This document shows, piece after piece, positions 26,663 to 35,321 of a stretch of DNA of 64,000 nucleotides. Every line of letters begins with the position of its first letter. Positions within the stretch are counted from its first letter, which is position 1. A program made the position numbers and the translations under genes. Location of the stretch: NCBI RefSeq assembly GCF_946227985.1, contig NZ_CAMKGL010000001.1, forward strand, positions 1,724,525-1,788,524, read 5' to 3'. The stretch comes from Serratia quinivorans. Its GTDB lineage: Bacteria; Pseudomonadota; Gammaproteobacteria; Enterobacterales; Enterobacteriaceae. Below the pieces are notes generated by a model. It saw nothing but the letters and a program-made list of their open reading frames with translations, was not told where the DNA came from and did not search any database.

Positions 26663-27625
26663 ATGTCCGTCATTAACGTTTGTATTGTGGTTTTTCAAGA
26701 CATCATCCCGTTTCACCTGTCGGTGCCCTGCGCAGTATTCGAGAAAGCGCTGAATGCGCAGGGCGAAGCGGCCTATAGTCTGAAAATCTGTGCGACTGAA
26801 GCTGGGCCGTTGCGCACCAATGCCGGTTTTTCCATCCTCGCCGAGCACGGGCTTGGCGCACTTGAGTCCTGTAATATGGTGATAGTGCCAAGCTGGAGCA
26901 CACCGCAGCAGGCACCTTCCGCTAAACTTATCTCAGCCCTGCAACGCGCCCATTCGCGGGGCGTGCGGATTGTCGGATTATGTATGGGGGCCTTTGTATT
27001 GGCTGCGGCAGGCCTGCTGGATAACCGCCGGGCTACCACTCACTGGCACTGGATGCCGGATTTTGTACGGCTGTATCCGTCCATCTCGGTAGACCGGAAT
27101 GTGCTGTATGTGGACGACGGCGACATCGTGACTTCTGCTGGTACGGCTGCCAGTATCGACTGTTGCCTGCATCTGGTGCGTCAGCACTGCGGCGCCGATG
27201 CCGCGAACGCCGTGGCGCGAATGCTGGTGGTGCCTCCGCACCGGCAGGGGGGGCAGGCGCAATACATTGAGCGACCTGTCTATAACACCGCAAGCGGCGA
27301 CCGTTTTATGGAAGCGCTCAGTTGGGCCTCCGAAAATCTGCAAATCGAACTCAGCCTAGATGTGATTTGTGAAAAAGCTTGCATGAGCCGCCGAAGTTTT
27401 ACCCGCCGCTTCCAGCAAACCACCGGCACCACCGTGACGCAGTGGCTGTTGAATCAGCGGCTGGCCGTGGCGCAACGCTTTTTAGAAAAGACCGATCAGC
27501 CCGTGGAACTGGTGGCGCAGAAATCTGGTTTCAGTTCGGCGTTGTCGATGCGCAGGCATTTCCAGCAGCAGTTCAAAACATCTCCCTCACTTTATCGGCG
27601 TGAGTTTCGGGGCAGCTGCGGTTGA
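26663..27625 (+). CDS. FtrA/GlxA-type transcriptional activator (DJ-1/PfpI + AraC domains)
   Basis: The 320-residue protein has an N-terminal DJ-1/PfpI-like domain (VCIVVFQDIIPFHLSVPCAV; nucleophile-elbow region VGLCMGAFVLAAAGLL) and a C-terminal AraC domain (LSLDVICEKACMSRRSFTRR and VELVAQKSGFSSALSMRRHF). AAGGAG lies 7 bases before the ATG at 26,663. GlxA/FtrA-type activators commonly stand next to the hydrolase they control, as here. The effector is unknown. Confidence 0.9.
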   Translation: MSVINVCIVVFQDIIPFHLSVPCAVFEKALNAQGEAAYSLKICATEAGPLRTNAGFSILAEHGLGALESCNMVIVPSWSTPQQAPSAKLISALQRAHSRGVRIVGLCMGAFVLAAAGLLDNRRATTHWHWMPDFVRLYPSISVDRNVLYVDDGDIVTSAGTAASIDCCLHLVRQHCGADAANAVARMLVVPPHRQGGQAQYIERPVYNTASGDRFMEALSWASENLQIELSLDVICEKACMSRRSFTRRFQQTTGTTVTQWLLNQRLAVAQRFLEKTDQPVELVAQKSGFSSALSMRRHFQQQFKTSPSLYRREFRGSCG

Positions 27626-27751
27626 TGAACTAACAATTTGTTTTTATTATCTTCCCCGTCAGACAGGCAAATTCAGCATAATTCACTAGATGTAGTAGCC
27701 TACATTTGAAATGGTTGTGTCGCATTAACTGCGTGATATCAGCCAACGTTG

Positions 27752-27952
27752 CGCTACCTGTTTTTCAGACGGTCAACAGATATAACGGGGATGAGCGCCT
27801 TTCCAGCCTCCATGTTGCACCGCCCCTTGCCGTATTACATAGACAGCCACAGCAAAACCCACTGAGACAGCCAAAACACACTGACCTTTCCTCAGCCATT
27901 GACACTCACTATCTCCCTTTGTGATTTTCCGTTTGCTTGCAAAAGCACGGCG
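27752..27952 (+). repeat. Leader repeat copy A (about 200 bp)
   Basis: This segment is repeated at 28,602-28,810. The last 83 bases (27,870-27,952 against 28,728-28,810) differ at only two positions; the first part is more diverged. Each copy precedes an AT-rich phage-borne gene on the plus strand. Both contain TTGACACTCACTATCTCCCT, with TTGACA as a -35 and TGATTT as a possible -10 after 17 bases, so the repeat may be a shared promoter module. Confidence 0.85.
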
Positions 27953-27994
27953 CGGGATAAGTTTATGCCGTAGACGCTCCTTCGCCACCCAATA

Positions 27995-28068
27995 GTGACC
28001 AAGGCCAACAATACTGTCCGTCCCACAGGCGTTCACTATAAGGGCTTTGGTTGCCGCCCAATGGCGGC
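27995..28068 (+). repeat. Inverted-repeat unit upstream of 28,157
   Basis: GTGACCAAGGC (27,995-28,005) pairs imperfectly with GCTTTGGT (28,044-28,051). Directly after it, GCCGCC-CAAT-GGCGGC (28,053-28,068) is a perfect 6-bp hairpin. The spacer form CC(A/G)CC-CAATGG recurs in the units at 28,850 and 29,977-30,218. Confidence 0.5.
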
Positions 28069-28156
28069 GTTCGGTGAATTCACAGGGCATATGCTCCGAG
28101 TCGCTACCTATTCATATTCAATGATAGTAATCACTCAAATTTTAAGGAAAATTATT

Positions 28157-28552
28157 ATGACTTCATTAAAAAGCAACTCGTTATCGAAAGCGCAGTTAGC
28201 TGAATTAAAGAAAAAAGGGAAAGTGGTTCTGGATAATGGTTTTACAGGTTATGTCGTTCAAAAAATAACCGCATTTGAATCTAGAAAAGCGAACGTTAAT
28301 ATGGGTTCAGCTGTTTTGAGCTTTACGTTTACTTATTATAATAATTTAGACTCTATGTGGCCATCAACAACAGATACTTTTGGTTTTCTGACGCATACTG
28401 CGGACCCTAATTCTGAAGTAGTTAATGGTGCGATTATAACCATGCTGACTGGGGCTAACGCATGGCTGAGAGAAGATCACGCAAATATTGTAGTAGTTAT
28501 CATGGATGGAAACGGGATAATTGATGGCATTCAATATATTGTTCACAATTGA
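28157..28552 (+). CDS. AT-rich phage-borne protein of unknown function
   Basis: The 131-residue protein has a lysine-rich start (MTSLKSNSLSKAQLAELKKK) and a domain with GKVVLDNGFTGYVVQKITAF and NIVVVIMDGNGIIDGIQYIV. It has no signal peptide or membrane segment. AAGGAAAA lies 7 bases before the ATG. Base composition is much richer in AT than the late genes, and a 200-bp repeat flanks it on each side, so it looks like an independently acquired insert. I do not recognise the family. Confidence 0.7.
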   Translation: MTSLKSNSLSKAQLAELKKKGKVVLDNGFTGYVVQKITAFESRKANVNMGSAVLSFTFTYYNNLDSMWPSTTDTFGFLTHTADPNSEVVNGAIITMLTGANAWLREDHANIVVVIMDGNGIIDGIQYIVHN

Positions 28553-28601
28553 TTAACATTGTGAATTCAGTCACATTAGCTTAGACAAGTTAGCAAAAGT
28601 T

Positions 28602-28810
28602 GCGCAGCCTGTTTTTCAGGCTGCCAACAGATAAAACGGGGACAAGCGCCTTTCCGGTCTCCATGCGGCCCCACCACATCACCGCATTACATAGACAACC
28701 ACAGCCACAGCAAAACCAAATGAGACCGCCAAAACACACTGACCTTTCCTCAGTCATTGACACTCACTATCTCCCTTTGTGATTTTCCGTTTGCTTGCAT
28801 AAGCACGGCG
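28602..28810 (+). repeat. Leader repeat copy B (about 210 bp)
   Basis: Second copy of the repeat at 27,752-27,952, placed before the outer-membrane protein gene. It opens with a perfect hairpin GCAGCCTG-TTTTT-CAGGCTGC (28,604-28,624) that is only partly kept in copy A. Confidence 0.85.
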
Positions 28811-28849
28811 GGGCACTACTGAAAGGATCGGCGGTGCTGCGCCAACAAT

Positions 28850-28912
28850 GGTGACCTTCAGCTTTACCAGCTAACGGGCGTTAGCACTGAACATGGGCTG
28901 AAGGTTGCCACC
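28850..28912 (+). repeat. Nested inverted repeat upstream of the outer-membrane protein gene
   Basis: GGTGACCTTCAGC (28,850-28,862) pairs with GCTGAAGGTTGCCACC (28,897-28,912). Inside, GCTAAC-GGGC-GTTAGC (28,870-28,885) forms a second perfect stem. The unit is preceded by CAATGG and followed by CCACCCAAACAAT, the same border pattern as the chain at 29,977-30,218. Confidence 0.65.
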
Positions 28913-28934
28913 CAAACAATTTAACGGAATTATT

Positions 28935-29624
28935 ATGAAAAAATCATTACTAGCAGCAACGTTATTACTATTATCAGGTGGAGCAATTGCATCCACAGCA
29001 AGTTGGGAAGGATTTTATACTGGTGCAAATATTGGCTATGGCTGGGGCCACAGTCAAGACCATAGTAATAGTGATGCTGTCAAGCAAGATATTAAAGGAA
29101 TCGCCAGTGGTATTCAACTCGGTCACAATTGGCAATTTGAAAACAATATTGTTTTAGGAGTTGAAGGCGGATTATCTTTAAATGATATTAAGAAAGATTG
29201 GAAAGATCGAGATAATAATCAATACAGTCCATACTATGGAAAAAACTCAATAAAGCAATCAGGTTCATTTAATGTTAAAATTGGTTATGCTATTGAACAG
29301 TTTTTGCCTTATTTCACGGCAGGGGTAACCATTGCTAAAGAAGAGTATTCTCTTGGATGTGATAAGTCATTAGTAAGCGCAACCAATGGTTGTAAAATTT
29401 CAGAATACAACACAAACGCATCTAACATAGCTGCTGGGGCTAATGTAGGTGCAGGCATTATGTATAAATTCAATGATAACCTCTCTGGTGGCATTGAATA
29501 TCTCTATACTAACTTAGGTTCTAACTCGGTTTATTTATCCGACCCTAATTATCCATCAGTAGGCGAGCGCAATTTCAAAACGGACTTTAGCACAACAACA
29601 GTAAAATTAAATTATCACTTCTAA
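28935..29624 (+). CDS. Outer-membrane beta-barrel protein (prophage-borne)
   Basis: The 229-residue protein has a signal peptide (MKKSLLAATLLLLSGGAIAS). Alternating strands typical of the Omp25/opacity-porin type follow (WEGFYTGANIGYGWG, GIQLGHNWQF, NVKIGYAIEQFLPYFTAGV, GAGIMYKFNDNLSGGIEYLY), and it ends in aromatic LNYHF as barrel proteins do. A mature Cys pair may form a loop disulfide. Phage-encoded barrels such as Lom/Ail alter the lysogen surface; this may exclude other phages or aid host interaction. AT-rich composition suggests transfer. Confidence 0.8.
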   Translation: MKKSLLAATLLLLSGGAIASTASWEGFYTGANIGYGWGHSQDHSNSDAVKQDIKGIASGIQLGHNWQFENNIVLGVEGGLSLNDIKKDWKDRDNNQYSPYYGKNSIKQSGSFNVKIGYAIEQFLPYFTAGVTIAKEEYSLGCDKSLVSATNGCKISEYNTNASNIAAGANVGAGIMYKFNDNLSGGIEYLYTNLGSNSVYLSDPNYPSVGERNFKTDFSTTTVKLNYHF

Positions 29625-29642
29625 TCTACTTCAGGTCTCAAG

Positions 29643-29765
29643 ATGCCAATCACAAGCATCGCAGGGATTATAGTCACCTTAGTTGCCGGTGCCATAATGG
29701 CAGTATTGGCTATTCGCATATCATCCAGAAAAGCACCGCGTTATAAGCAAAGTAATTACGATTAA
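29643..29765 (+). CDS. Small single-span membrane protein (40 residues)
   Basis: The short ORF encodes MPITSIAGIIVTLVAGAIMA, then VLAIRISSRKAPRYKQSNYD. This is one transmembrane helix followed by a basic tail, which would place the tail in the cytoplasm. AGG lies 9 bases before the ATG and a perfect terminator starts at the stop codon, so gene, stop and terminator form a neat unit. It is transcribed with the barrel gene 18 bases upstream. No family is recognised. Confidence 0.55.
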   Translation: MPITSIAGIIVTLVAGAIMAVLAIRISSRKAPRYKQSNYD

Positions 29766-29787
29766 GCCCGGCATTGCCGGGTTTTTG
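29766..29787 (+). terminator. Intrinsic terminator after the barrel and small membrane genes
   Basis: CCCGGC-ATT-GCCGGG followed by TTTTT. Clear rho-independent terminator ending the plus-strand unit. Confidence 0.93.
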
Positions 29788-29976
29788 CTTTAGGCTGGAA
29801 ACTCCGGTCACTCTCTCTCGCCACACGAATCAACACGACTCAGTGGCACGCTGTAGCGTTCCAAAACTTCGAATTAAACTTTACACTAACACAGTTACAC
29901 CCTGAAACCACCTTCCCATTGACGCGCTAAATCCCCCGTCCATACATTCGCCTTGCTCCTCTCATTAGGGAGTAAC

Positions 29977-30218
29977 GGCACAGCATCGGTGCTATCTGGG
30001 TGATGCTGCGCCACCTATCAATGGTGGGAGTCAGCAATATTTTCGTAGGATGTGTTAGCGCGCAGTTCTACGTGAGCTGAGTCCCACCACCCAATCAATG
30101 GTAATGCTCAGCAACACTATCGCAGGTGTTCCAGTATCACTCACGGGCTGAGCGTTACCACCAAGCAATGGCAGCTCCGGTAGCAGGGAAGCGCAGAGAT
30201 GGGCTGGGGCTGCCGCCA
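29977..30218 (+). repeat. Chain of four inverted-repeat units before a tiny membrane gene
   Basis: Arms pair in series. GGCACAGCATC (29,977-29,987) pairs with GATGCTGCGCC (30,002-30,012), 10 of 11. GGTGGGAGTCAGC (30,023-30,035) pairs with GCTGAGTCCCACC (30,076-30,088), 12 of 13. TGGTAATGCTCAGC (30,099-30,112) pairs with GCTGAGCGTTACCA (30,147-30,160), 13 of 14 with one wobble. TGGCAGCTCC (30,169-30,178) pairs with GGGGCTGCC (30,206-30,214), weaker. Borders read CCACC..CAATGG, and the next CAATGG holds the ATG of the gene at 30,237. As RNA this would be a row of long stem-loops. Confidence 0.75.
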
Positions 30219-30236
30219 TTTTTCAGGGACGCATCA

Positions 30237-30353
30237 ATGGCTTTTGAACTCATTACATTCCTTTGGTTAATGGCATCATCCATCGCCATACTGTTCATTC
30301 TTCTCATGCTGCTCACCCTCAATCTTAACGATCACGATGATGACGAAGAGTAG
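30237..30353 (+). CDS. Small single-span membrane protein with acidic tail (38 residues)
   Basis: MAFELITFLWLMASSIAILF then ILLMLLTLNLNDHDDDEE: one transmembrane helix and a strongly acidic C-terminus. AGGGA lies 8 bases before the ATG. Longer in-frame starts run into the structured leader and are unlikely. It resembles small phage membrane proteins in shape only. It converges on the tail-fibre assembly gene. Confidence 0.55.
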   Translation: MAFELITFLWLMASSIAILFILLMLLTLNLNDHDDDEE

Positions 30354-30370
30354 CCCCTATAAAATCTGAC

Positions 30371-30997
30371 CTACTCCAGCTTATCCGGCCATTCAATCCC
30401 CTCTGCACCGGTATCAACGCGACTCAGCAGTACGCTGTAGAGCTCCCAGGCTTCGAGCTGGGCTTTCTCTTCATCCGTAGCCATGTCGTATTTGATGGCG
30501 CGTTCCAGTCGTTCGATAACCTCATCGGCTTCATCCTGAAGCTGTTTCAGTTTTTCCGCCGCCGCCGCTACTTCCGCCGCGCGCTGGGCGTCTTTGTCTG
30601 TCACCCACTGGGTACCGTCCCATTTGTCATACGGTGTTTGTGGGGCCAGTAGCGTCCAGCCGGTGATAATCAGTCCCAGGTAATCAACCGTCCGGGATTC
30701 GCCGGTATCGGTGCTGTAGGCCAGTTGCCCGCGATAGTCATCAACAATCTCCCAGGCGGTGCCGTCTTCGGTGCGGCGAATGGCTTTGTTGTCTTCAGTC
30801 GGCAGCGTTGGCTTGTCGGTGTAAGAGCCAGCGGCGATACCTACGCCCAGTTGGCAATACTGCCAGTAGCAGGAGGTAAATTCACGGGTGGCACTGTAGG
30901 CGCACTGGTACGTCAGTATCCAGCCAGCCGTTGTCGCCCAGCCTTCAGGACCTAAAACGGCATGTTCAAAATCAAGGGTGTATTTTGGTTGGGTCAT
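30371..30997 (-). CDS. Tail fibre assembly protein (Tfa family)
   Basis: The 208-residue protein has the Tfa-type central region (WEIVDDYRGQLAYSTDTGES then LLAPQTPYDKWDGTQWVTD) and a long C-terminal helix (AAEVAAAAEKLKQLQDEADE). Tfa proteins are chaperones that help fold or trimerise the tail fibre and may stay on its tip. Its ATG overlaps the fibre stop codon, so the two are coupled. It is the last gene of the late operon. Confidence 0.9.
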   Translation of the reverse strand: MTQPKYTLDFEHAVLGPEGWATTAGWILTYQCAYSATREFTSCYWQYCQLGVGIAAGSYTDKPTLPTEDNKAIRRTEDGTAWEIVDDYRGQLAYSTDTGESRTVDYLGLIITGWTLLAPQTPYDKWDGTQWVTDKDAQRAAEVAAAAEKLKQLQDEADEVIERLERAIKYDMATDEEKAQLEAWELYSVLLSRVDTGAEGIEWPDKLE

Positions 30998-33456
30998 TAT
31001 GCTGCTCTCACGATGTAGTTAATGGCTGCGTTGACGGGGCGGGTTTCGCGCTGCTGCTCGGTTTCCTGTTTAACGCGATAATTTCCGCTGTTGTCCGTCC
31101 CTGTGGTTGCCGTATGTCCGGTATCACGCCCGGCGTAGTTTCCCCAGTCGCCGCCGCCAATGGCTGAAGCCGGAGCCTGCCCCGGCTGGATGGACAACAG
31201 ATCACGGTTAGGGTCATAACCCTTGCCATTGTCTTTGGCGCGCAGGAATACACCACGCAGGTCGGGTACCTGGCCGTTGGGGAATACCCGCGCCAACAAG
31301 GGGCAAAAGCTCGGGCTGAACCCGGAACCGTTACACATCAACCAGCCAGCCGGTGGGGTCTCGCCTGGCCATGCGTGGATAATGCCCGGCGGTATATCGA
31401 TGTCGAGTACGGCAACTGTGCCCGCTTTACTGCTGATAGCACCGGATTGCGGGTTAAAGTCCCAGATACATTCAAAATTGTTATCACCACGTACGTGTAT
31501 GGTGGGATGAGCAAATTCATTAGTGCCCGGCATCAGGTAACCGTAGGTGACTGCCGTAGGGTAGCCATTATCTTTGCGGGTTGATGTGCCTTTGGCGATG
31601 GGAACAAAGATACCGCCAGCATTCACCGGCCACTGCCAGTTAGGCTGGAAGAATGGAGCCTGGGTACTTAGCTGATCAGCATACCCGCCTGCGCCTACTG
31701 GCATCGCATTTGGAGTGGTGGCAAAGTTTGGGGCAATGACCTGTCCACTAAATGCACCGCCTTTTGATGAGACATAACCGAACCAACCGCCGAACGTGCC
31801 GTTGACGTCAGTCGCAACGAACAACTTATTTCCTGTTCCATGGGCGATGAACAGGTAGTGAATAAACTTGTCATTCCCAGGCGTTGCGCTCAAATCAGCA
31901 CTGTTGGTTGTTACATAAAGAGTCCCGTACGGGTATGGCGTCCATGTGCTGTTTTCCACACTCCAGACGCCTGGAGATGTGGGTTTATTGGCGCCAGTCA
32001 GTACGCGGGAAATGCCCATCCTGGCGGCGAAGTTGTTGCGTACGTCGGCGGCATTAATATCTGCCGCTGTGGGTTTGTGGGCTTCTGAATAGAATTCCTG
32101 CCAACCGGTCCATACCGTTCCATTGAATGAACGACGTGCTACACGGTTGGCAGTGCTGGCACTTTGACCATAACCGATTGCCTCCTGAGTGATGCGGTAC
32201 CCTGCAGTTCCTGTACCGGACTGCCACGTCGAGACATAAATAAACATCGCCCCAATGTCACCATTAAACGGTCCGTTCTTCACATTACTTACTATATAAA
32301 GCCCATAGGTCTGAAGGGTATTAAGGTCTACTCCTGTAGCTGCTGGCAGCGAGGGAGCCAGGCCGTAGTTCCCAAAAGGAATCAGACGTCCAGGGGTGGT
32401 GTCGCTCTGGCTTGTCTGGACATCAGCATCAGCAGCGGTGCCCAGCTTTACGTCCCCGCTAGCATCTGGCTTGTGAGTGTTGACTGAGCGGACAAGGCCC
32501 TCGCTGATTGATGCCAGGTTGGTGTTCACAAGCACCCAGGCATTGAACGTACTATTCCACTCCACCTCGACCAAGCCGGTTGCCAAGATTTCCCCGCCCT
32601 TCAACGCCGTATGCACGTTAGAATAAATCGGTGCTGCAGCCAGGCCGTTGGGTGAGAACGTTGAGGTCCCGCTGTTCGCGCTGTTCGCCTTGAACGTCAA
32701 CTTCAGCCCATCAACCAACCCAGTTACCGGCGGGCAATACTCGGCCATGTACACATTGGCCTGGCCGTGGTCTGGCGCGTAGTTCATGACACCGGACTGA
32801 ATACCGACAACCAGCCCGTCAGTTGGCAGGAAAGAAGCACTGGCCGCAAGGGCAATGTCAGCAGCAGTAACGCTGGTTTGTCCTGATTTCACTGTCACCA
32901 CATACGCCGCCACATGCCCGGTATCGACACCCGGCGTGGTCTGGGTGCCCGTCGTTGCGGCCACACCTGCTTTAATGCTAACGCTGCACACCCCTGCACG
33001 GACCGTTCCCTGTGCACTGCCCGAGTTGTTTGGGCCGTGCCAGGCCTGCGTCGGATTAGAGGCGTTGTAGTACGGCAACACCGTACTCTCTGTGTCTACA
33101 TCCTGATAGGCCACCTGCACCAGGTAGTTAACACTGAACCCGGCTGTGTTCGGCGCAGTAAGCGGCAATGTGACGCCGTCCGCCAAAATACCCTGTTTCA
33201 GGATGCTGTGGGTGTCCGCATCCAGCGACGAATACGTCGTACCGTCAACATTCTGCAGGCTGTAAATTTCGCCTGCCGCGACGGTGACATGCAGGGATGC
33301 CGGTTGTGCCGGACGGCATTCCAGCCCATGCAGGTACGTTGATGTCCCCATAATGGCGCTGGCAAGTTTTGCCACCCCAACCATCGCAAATCGGTTGGTT
33401 TGCAACAGGTCATCTTCCAGCGGTATCGCGCCGGGATAAACAATTTTTCTGTCCAA
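30997..33456 (-). CDS. Tail fibre protein with collar domain
   Basis: The 819-residue protein begins MDRKIVYPGAIPLEDDLLQT like P2-type fibres, has a repetitive beta-rich shaft and ends with a phage tail-collar domain (GIIHAWPGETPPAGWLMCNG, VPDLRGVFLRA, ETRPVNAAINYIVRA). The start is a TTG at 33,456, chosen because GGAGA lies 7 bases before it and the sequence then matches fibre N-termini; a TTG 18 bases upstream would have no ribosome site. The protein binds host receptors. Confidence 0.9.
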   Translation of the reverse strand: MDRKIVYPGAIPLEDDLLQTNRFAMVGVAKLASAIMGTSTYLHGLECRPAQPASLHVTVAAGEIYSLQNVDGTTYSSLDADTHSILKQGILADGVTLPLTAPNTAGFSVNYLVQVAYQDVDTESTVLPYYNASNPTQAWHGPNNSGSAQGTVRAGVCSVSIKAGVAATTGTQTTPGVDTGHVAAYVVTVKSGQTSVTAADIALAASASFLPTDGLVVGIQSGVMNYAPDHGQANVYMAEYCPPVTGLVDGLKLTFKANSANSGTSTFSPNGLAAAPIYSNVHTALKGGEILATGLVEVEWNSTFNAWVLVNTNLASISEGLVRSVNTHKPDASGDVKLGTAADADVQTSQSDTTPGRLIPFGNYGLAPSLPAATGVDLNTLQTYGLYIVSNVKNGPFNGDIGAMFIYVSTWQSGTGTAGYRITQEAIGYGQSASTANRVARRSFNGTVWTGWQEFYSEAHKPTAADINAADVRNNFAARMGISRVLTGANKPTSPGVWSVENSTWTPYPYGTLYVTTNSADLSATPGNDKFIHYLFIAHGTGNKLFVATDVNGTFGGWFGYVSSKGGAFSGQVIAPNFATTPNAMPVGAGGYADQLSTQAPFFQPNWQWPVNAGGIFVPIAKGTSTRKDNGYPTAVTYGYLMPGTNEFAHPTIHVRGDNNFECIWDFNPQSGAISSKAGTVAVLDIDIPPGIIHAWPGETPPAGWLMCNGSGFSPSFCPLLARVFPNGQVPDLRGVFLRAKDNGKGYDPNRDLLSIQPGQAPASAIGGGDWGNYAGRDTGHTATTGTDNSGNYRVKQETEQQRETRPVNAAINYIVRAA

Positions 33457-33477
33457 GGTGTATCTCCAAAGCAAACG

Positions 33478-33505
33478 AAAACGACCAGGTGCAATACCTG
33501 GTCGT
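33478..33505 (-). terminator. Internal late-operon terminator between gpI-like and fibre genes
   Basis: CGACCAGGT and ACCTGGTCG form a perfect 9-bp stem with a 5-base loop followed on the minus strand by TTTTCGTTT. Confidence 0.75.
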
Positions 33506-33533
33506 CGGTGTTAAAAAATGAATCAGGGGGTTG

Positions 33534-34196
33534 TTACAGAATGCGCACCCAGACGCGGGTGCCGCACATTTTTACGCTGTCGATGGCAGCATAAATATCC
33601 GCATCGCTGAGATAACCATCAGCCATGCTTTTTGATGCGTAAGCCCCCCAGCTCGACATGCTATAGCCTGCGGTGCTAATGCCATACCCCGCGATATCCG
33701 CGACGCCATCCCCAACACTGCGATAAACGGTCACAAAAGCCTCATACGGCATTGCCAAAGAACCGTAGCTACCCGCCACGCCGTAGCCGATCATGGGTCC
33801 ACCATAAGCACCGATATCAACCGGGTTTGCCGGTTCAATGATAAGTGGGCTCTTTCCCGTCAGTTCTCTGACAACCAGCACAATAGCTTTACGGGTCGCC
33901 TTCTCACGGAACAGATTGACCTTGATCCAGGCGCGGTACGAATCATCAGTCTGTCCCGGACGACGTGGCAAATCATTGCCGAAAAAGTCATAGGCAATCA
34001 TGTCCAGCCAGCCGTCCGTGGCGGTATTAATACGGGTCTGAAGTTTTGCATACGCGATCAGTGCGAACATTTGCGCGTTGACGTGAGCGAAACCCCGCAA
34101 CAACGCATCAATCACCCCTGAGTTATCGCCAAACCACGACTGCGGCAGTAATCGCTTGAGTCTCCTGAATTGGTCTTTTTTATCTCCAGTTGCCAT
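33534..34196 (-). CDS. Baseplate/tail protein in the gpI position
   Basis: The 220-residue protein lies between baseplate J and the tail fibre, the place of P2 gpI and Mu gp48. It has LKRLLPQSWFGDNSGVIDAL, a helical N-terminal half, and a glycine- and tyrosine-rich C-terminal part (GAYGGPMIGYGVAGSYGSLA; ADIAGYGISTAGYSMSSWGA). It probably links the baseplate wedge with the fibres. The name is by position; sequence similarity to gpI is not obvious. Confidence 0.75.
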   Translation of the reverse strand: MATGDKKDQFRRLKRLLPQSWFGDNSGVIDALLRGFAHVNAQMFALIAYAKLQTRINTATDGWLDMIAYDFFGNDLPRRPGQTDDSYRAWIKVNLFREKATRKAIVLVVRELTGKSPLIIEPANPVDIGAYGGPMIGYGVAGSYGSLAMPYEAFVTVYRSVGDGVADIAGYGISTAGYSMSSWGAYASKSMADGYLSDADIYAAIDSVKMCGTRVWVRIL

Positions 34197-35321
34197 TTAT
34201 GCCACCTGTATCGTGCCAGCCTTGATGGTTTGCTTGCCATCAACGACAATATCCAGTCCTCCGCCATTGAGCAGAATACCGGCCACATTGGTAATGGCAG
34301 GAGAAACGTCATAGGCCACCCCAGGCAAACTGGTATATGGCAGACTGGCCCCCAATCCAAGCCCGTTGATGTAATTGGTCACCGCATCCTTAACCTTGCT
34401 GGCCAGGTCGGCGCGATCATAGCCCGGCGCTGTCGTGATGCTCATCGCCACATCAGCGGTGGTGACGGTCGGCGCGTAGACCGCAAAAACAACCGTGAAT
34501 CCCCGCACGGCATCGATGGCGTTATACAGCGACGACAGCAGCGTCTCGGTGGGATGTCCTGACCCATCGTCCACCACCACAAAAAAGAACCCCAGACGCT
34601 CGCTGCCGTCGTAGTTCTGATTCTCGAACAGCTGATACGTCACTCCTTCTTTGAAAGACGAGGTCGCGTAGCCGATCGCCCCCTTGGTGGCCTTGGACAG
34701 CGAGGCGATATAGTCGATAAAGCGCGCCCTGAGTTCCGGGTCACTTTCTGAATCACTTCCATTGGTGAAGCTCGCCTCGTTGCTGACCGTATCAACACCC
34801 GGCATGGCACTGCCCAAGGTATTGATGGCCCCAATCACCGCATTACCGTCTTCACCGGCTACCCGCGCCTGTACCGGCACCTGAATGGATTGGATACCCG
34901 GAGCCAGGACATAGCCGTTCAGGTCAGCGCTGTAGTTTACGTCCGTTGCATCCACCTGCACGCTGTACTGCTGCGAACCCTCGCTGTTTTGTACGGTACT
35001 GCCCACATAAACGACCGCCTGGCTGGTTGACGTGTAACGAGAGAAGCGCACCCATCCCGTTGCATAAGTGGCTCCGATGCGCGTCACGCCGTAATCCTCC
35101 ACCCAGGAATCCAGGTCAGGACCGGATGACGTTGCCGCCCGGGTCAACGCCAGCAGGTTCAGTACCAGGCTTTGCAACCACATCGCCACCGCGCTGTAGG
35201 CTTCGACCACAGCGCGCAATATACTGCCGATGGTGGTATCCACCAGATTTGAGCTGCCGCCCTGTATCGCCGTCACCTGCTCGGACACCAGCGTGTTAAA
35301 GTCTTTTGTTTCCATGCTCAT
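34197..35321 (-). CDS. Baseplate J family protein
   Basis: The 374-residue protein has the J-type N-terminus (FNTLVSEQVTAIQGGSSNLV then DTTIGSILRAVVEAYSAV), the central NGSDSESDPELRARFIDYIA motif and the C-terminal VVVDGKQTIKAG-like end. Gp47/J proteins build the wedge of contractile baseplates. It overlaps the gp25-like gene by 4 bases and abuts the gpI-like gene. Confidence 0.95.
   Translation of the reverse strand: MSMETKDFNTLVSEQVTAIQGGSSNLVDTTIGSILRAVVEAYSAVAMWLQSLVLNLLALTRAATSSGPDLDSWVEDYGVTRIGATYATGWVRFSRYTSTSQAVVYVGSTVQNSEGSQQYSVQVDATDVNYSADLNGYVLAPGIQSIQVPVQARVAGEDGNAVIGAINTLGSAMPGVDTVSNEASFTNGSDSESDPELRARFIDYIASLSKATKGAIGYATSSFKEGVTYQLFENQNYDGSERLGFFFVVVDDGSGHPTETLLSSLYNAIDAVRGFTVVFAVYAPTVTTADVAMSITTAPGYDRADLASKVKDAVTNYINGLGLGASLPYTSLPGVAYDVSPAITNVAGILLNGGGLDIVVDGKQTIKAGTIQVA

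Noticed and set aside
29977..30218. Integron attC sites or CRISPR repeats
   Set aside because: The units are long inverted repeats, but the attC core GTTRRRY and its complement are missing at the ends, no integron integrase is present, and there is no repeat-spacer periodicity or identical repeat as in CRISPR.
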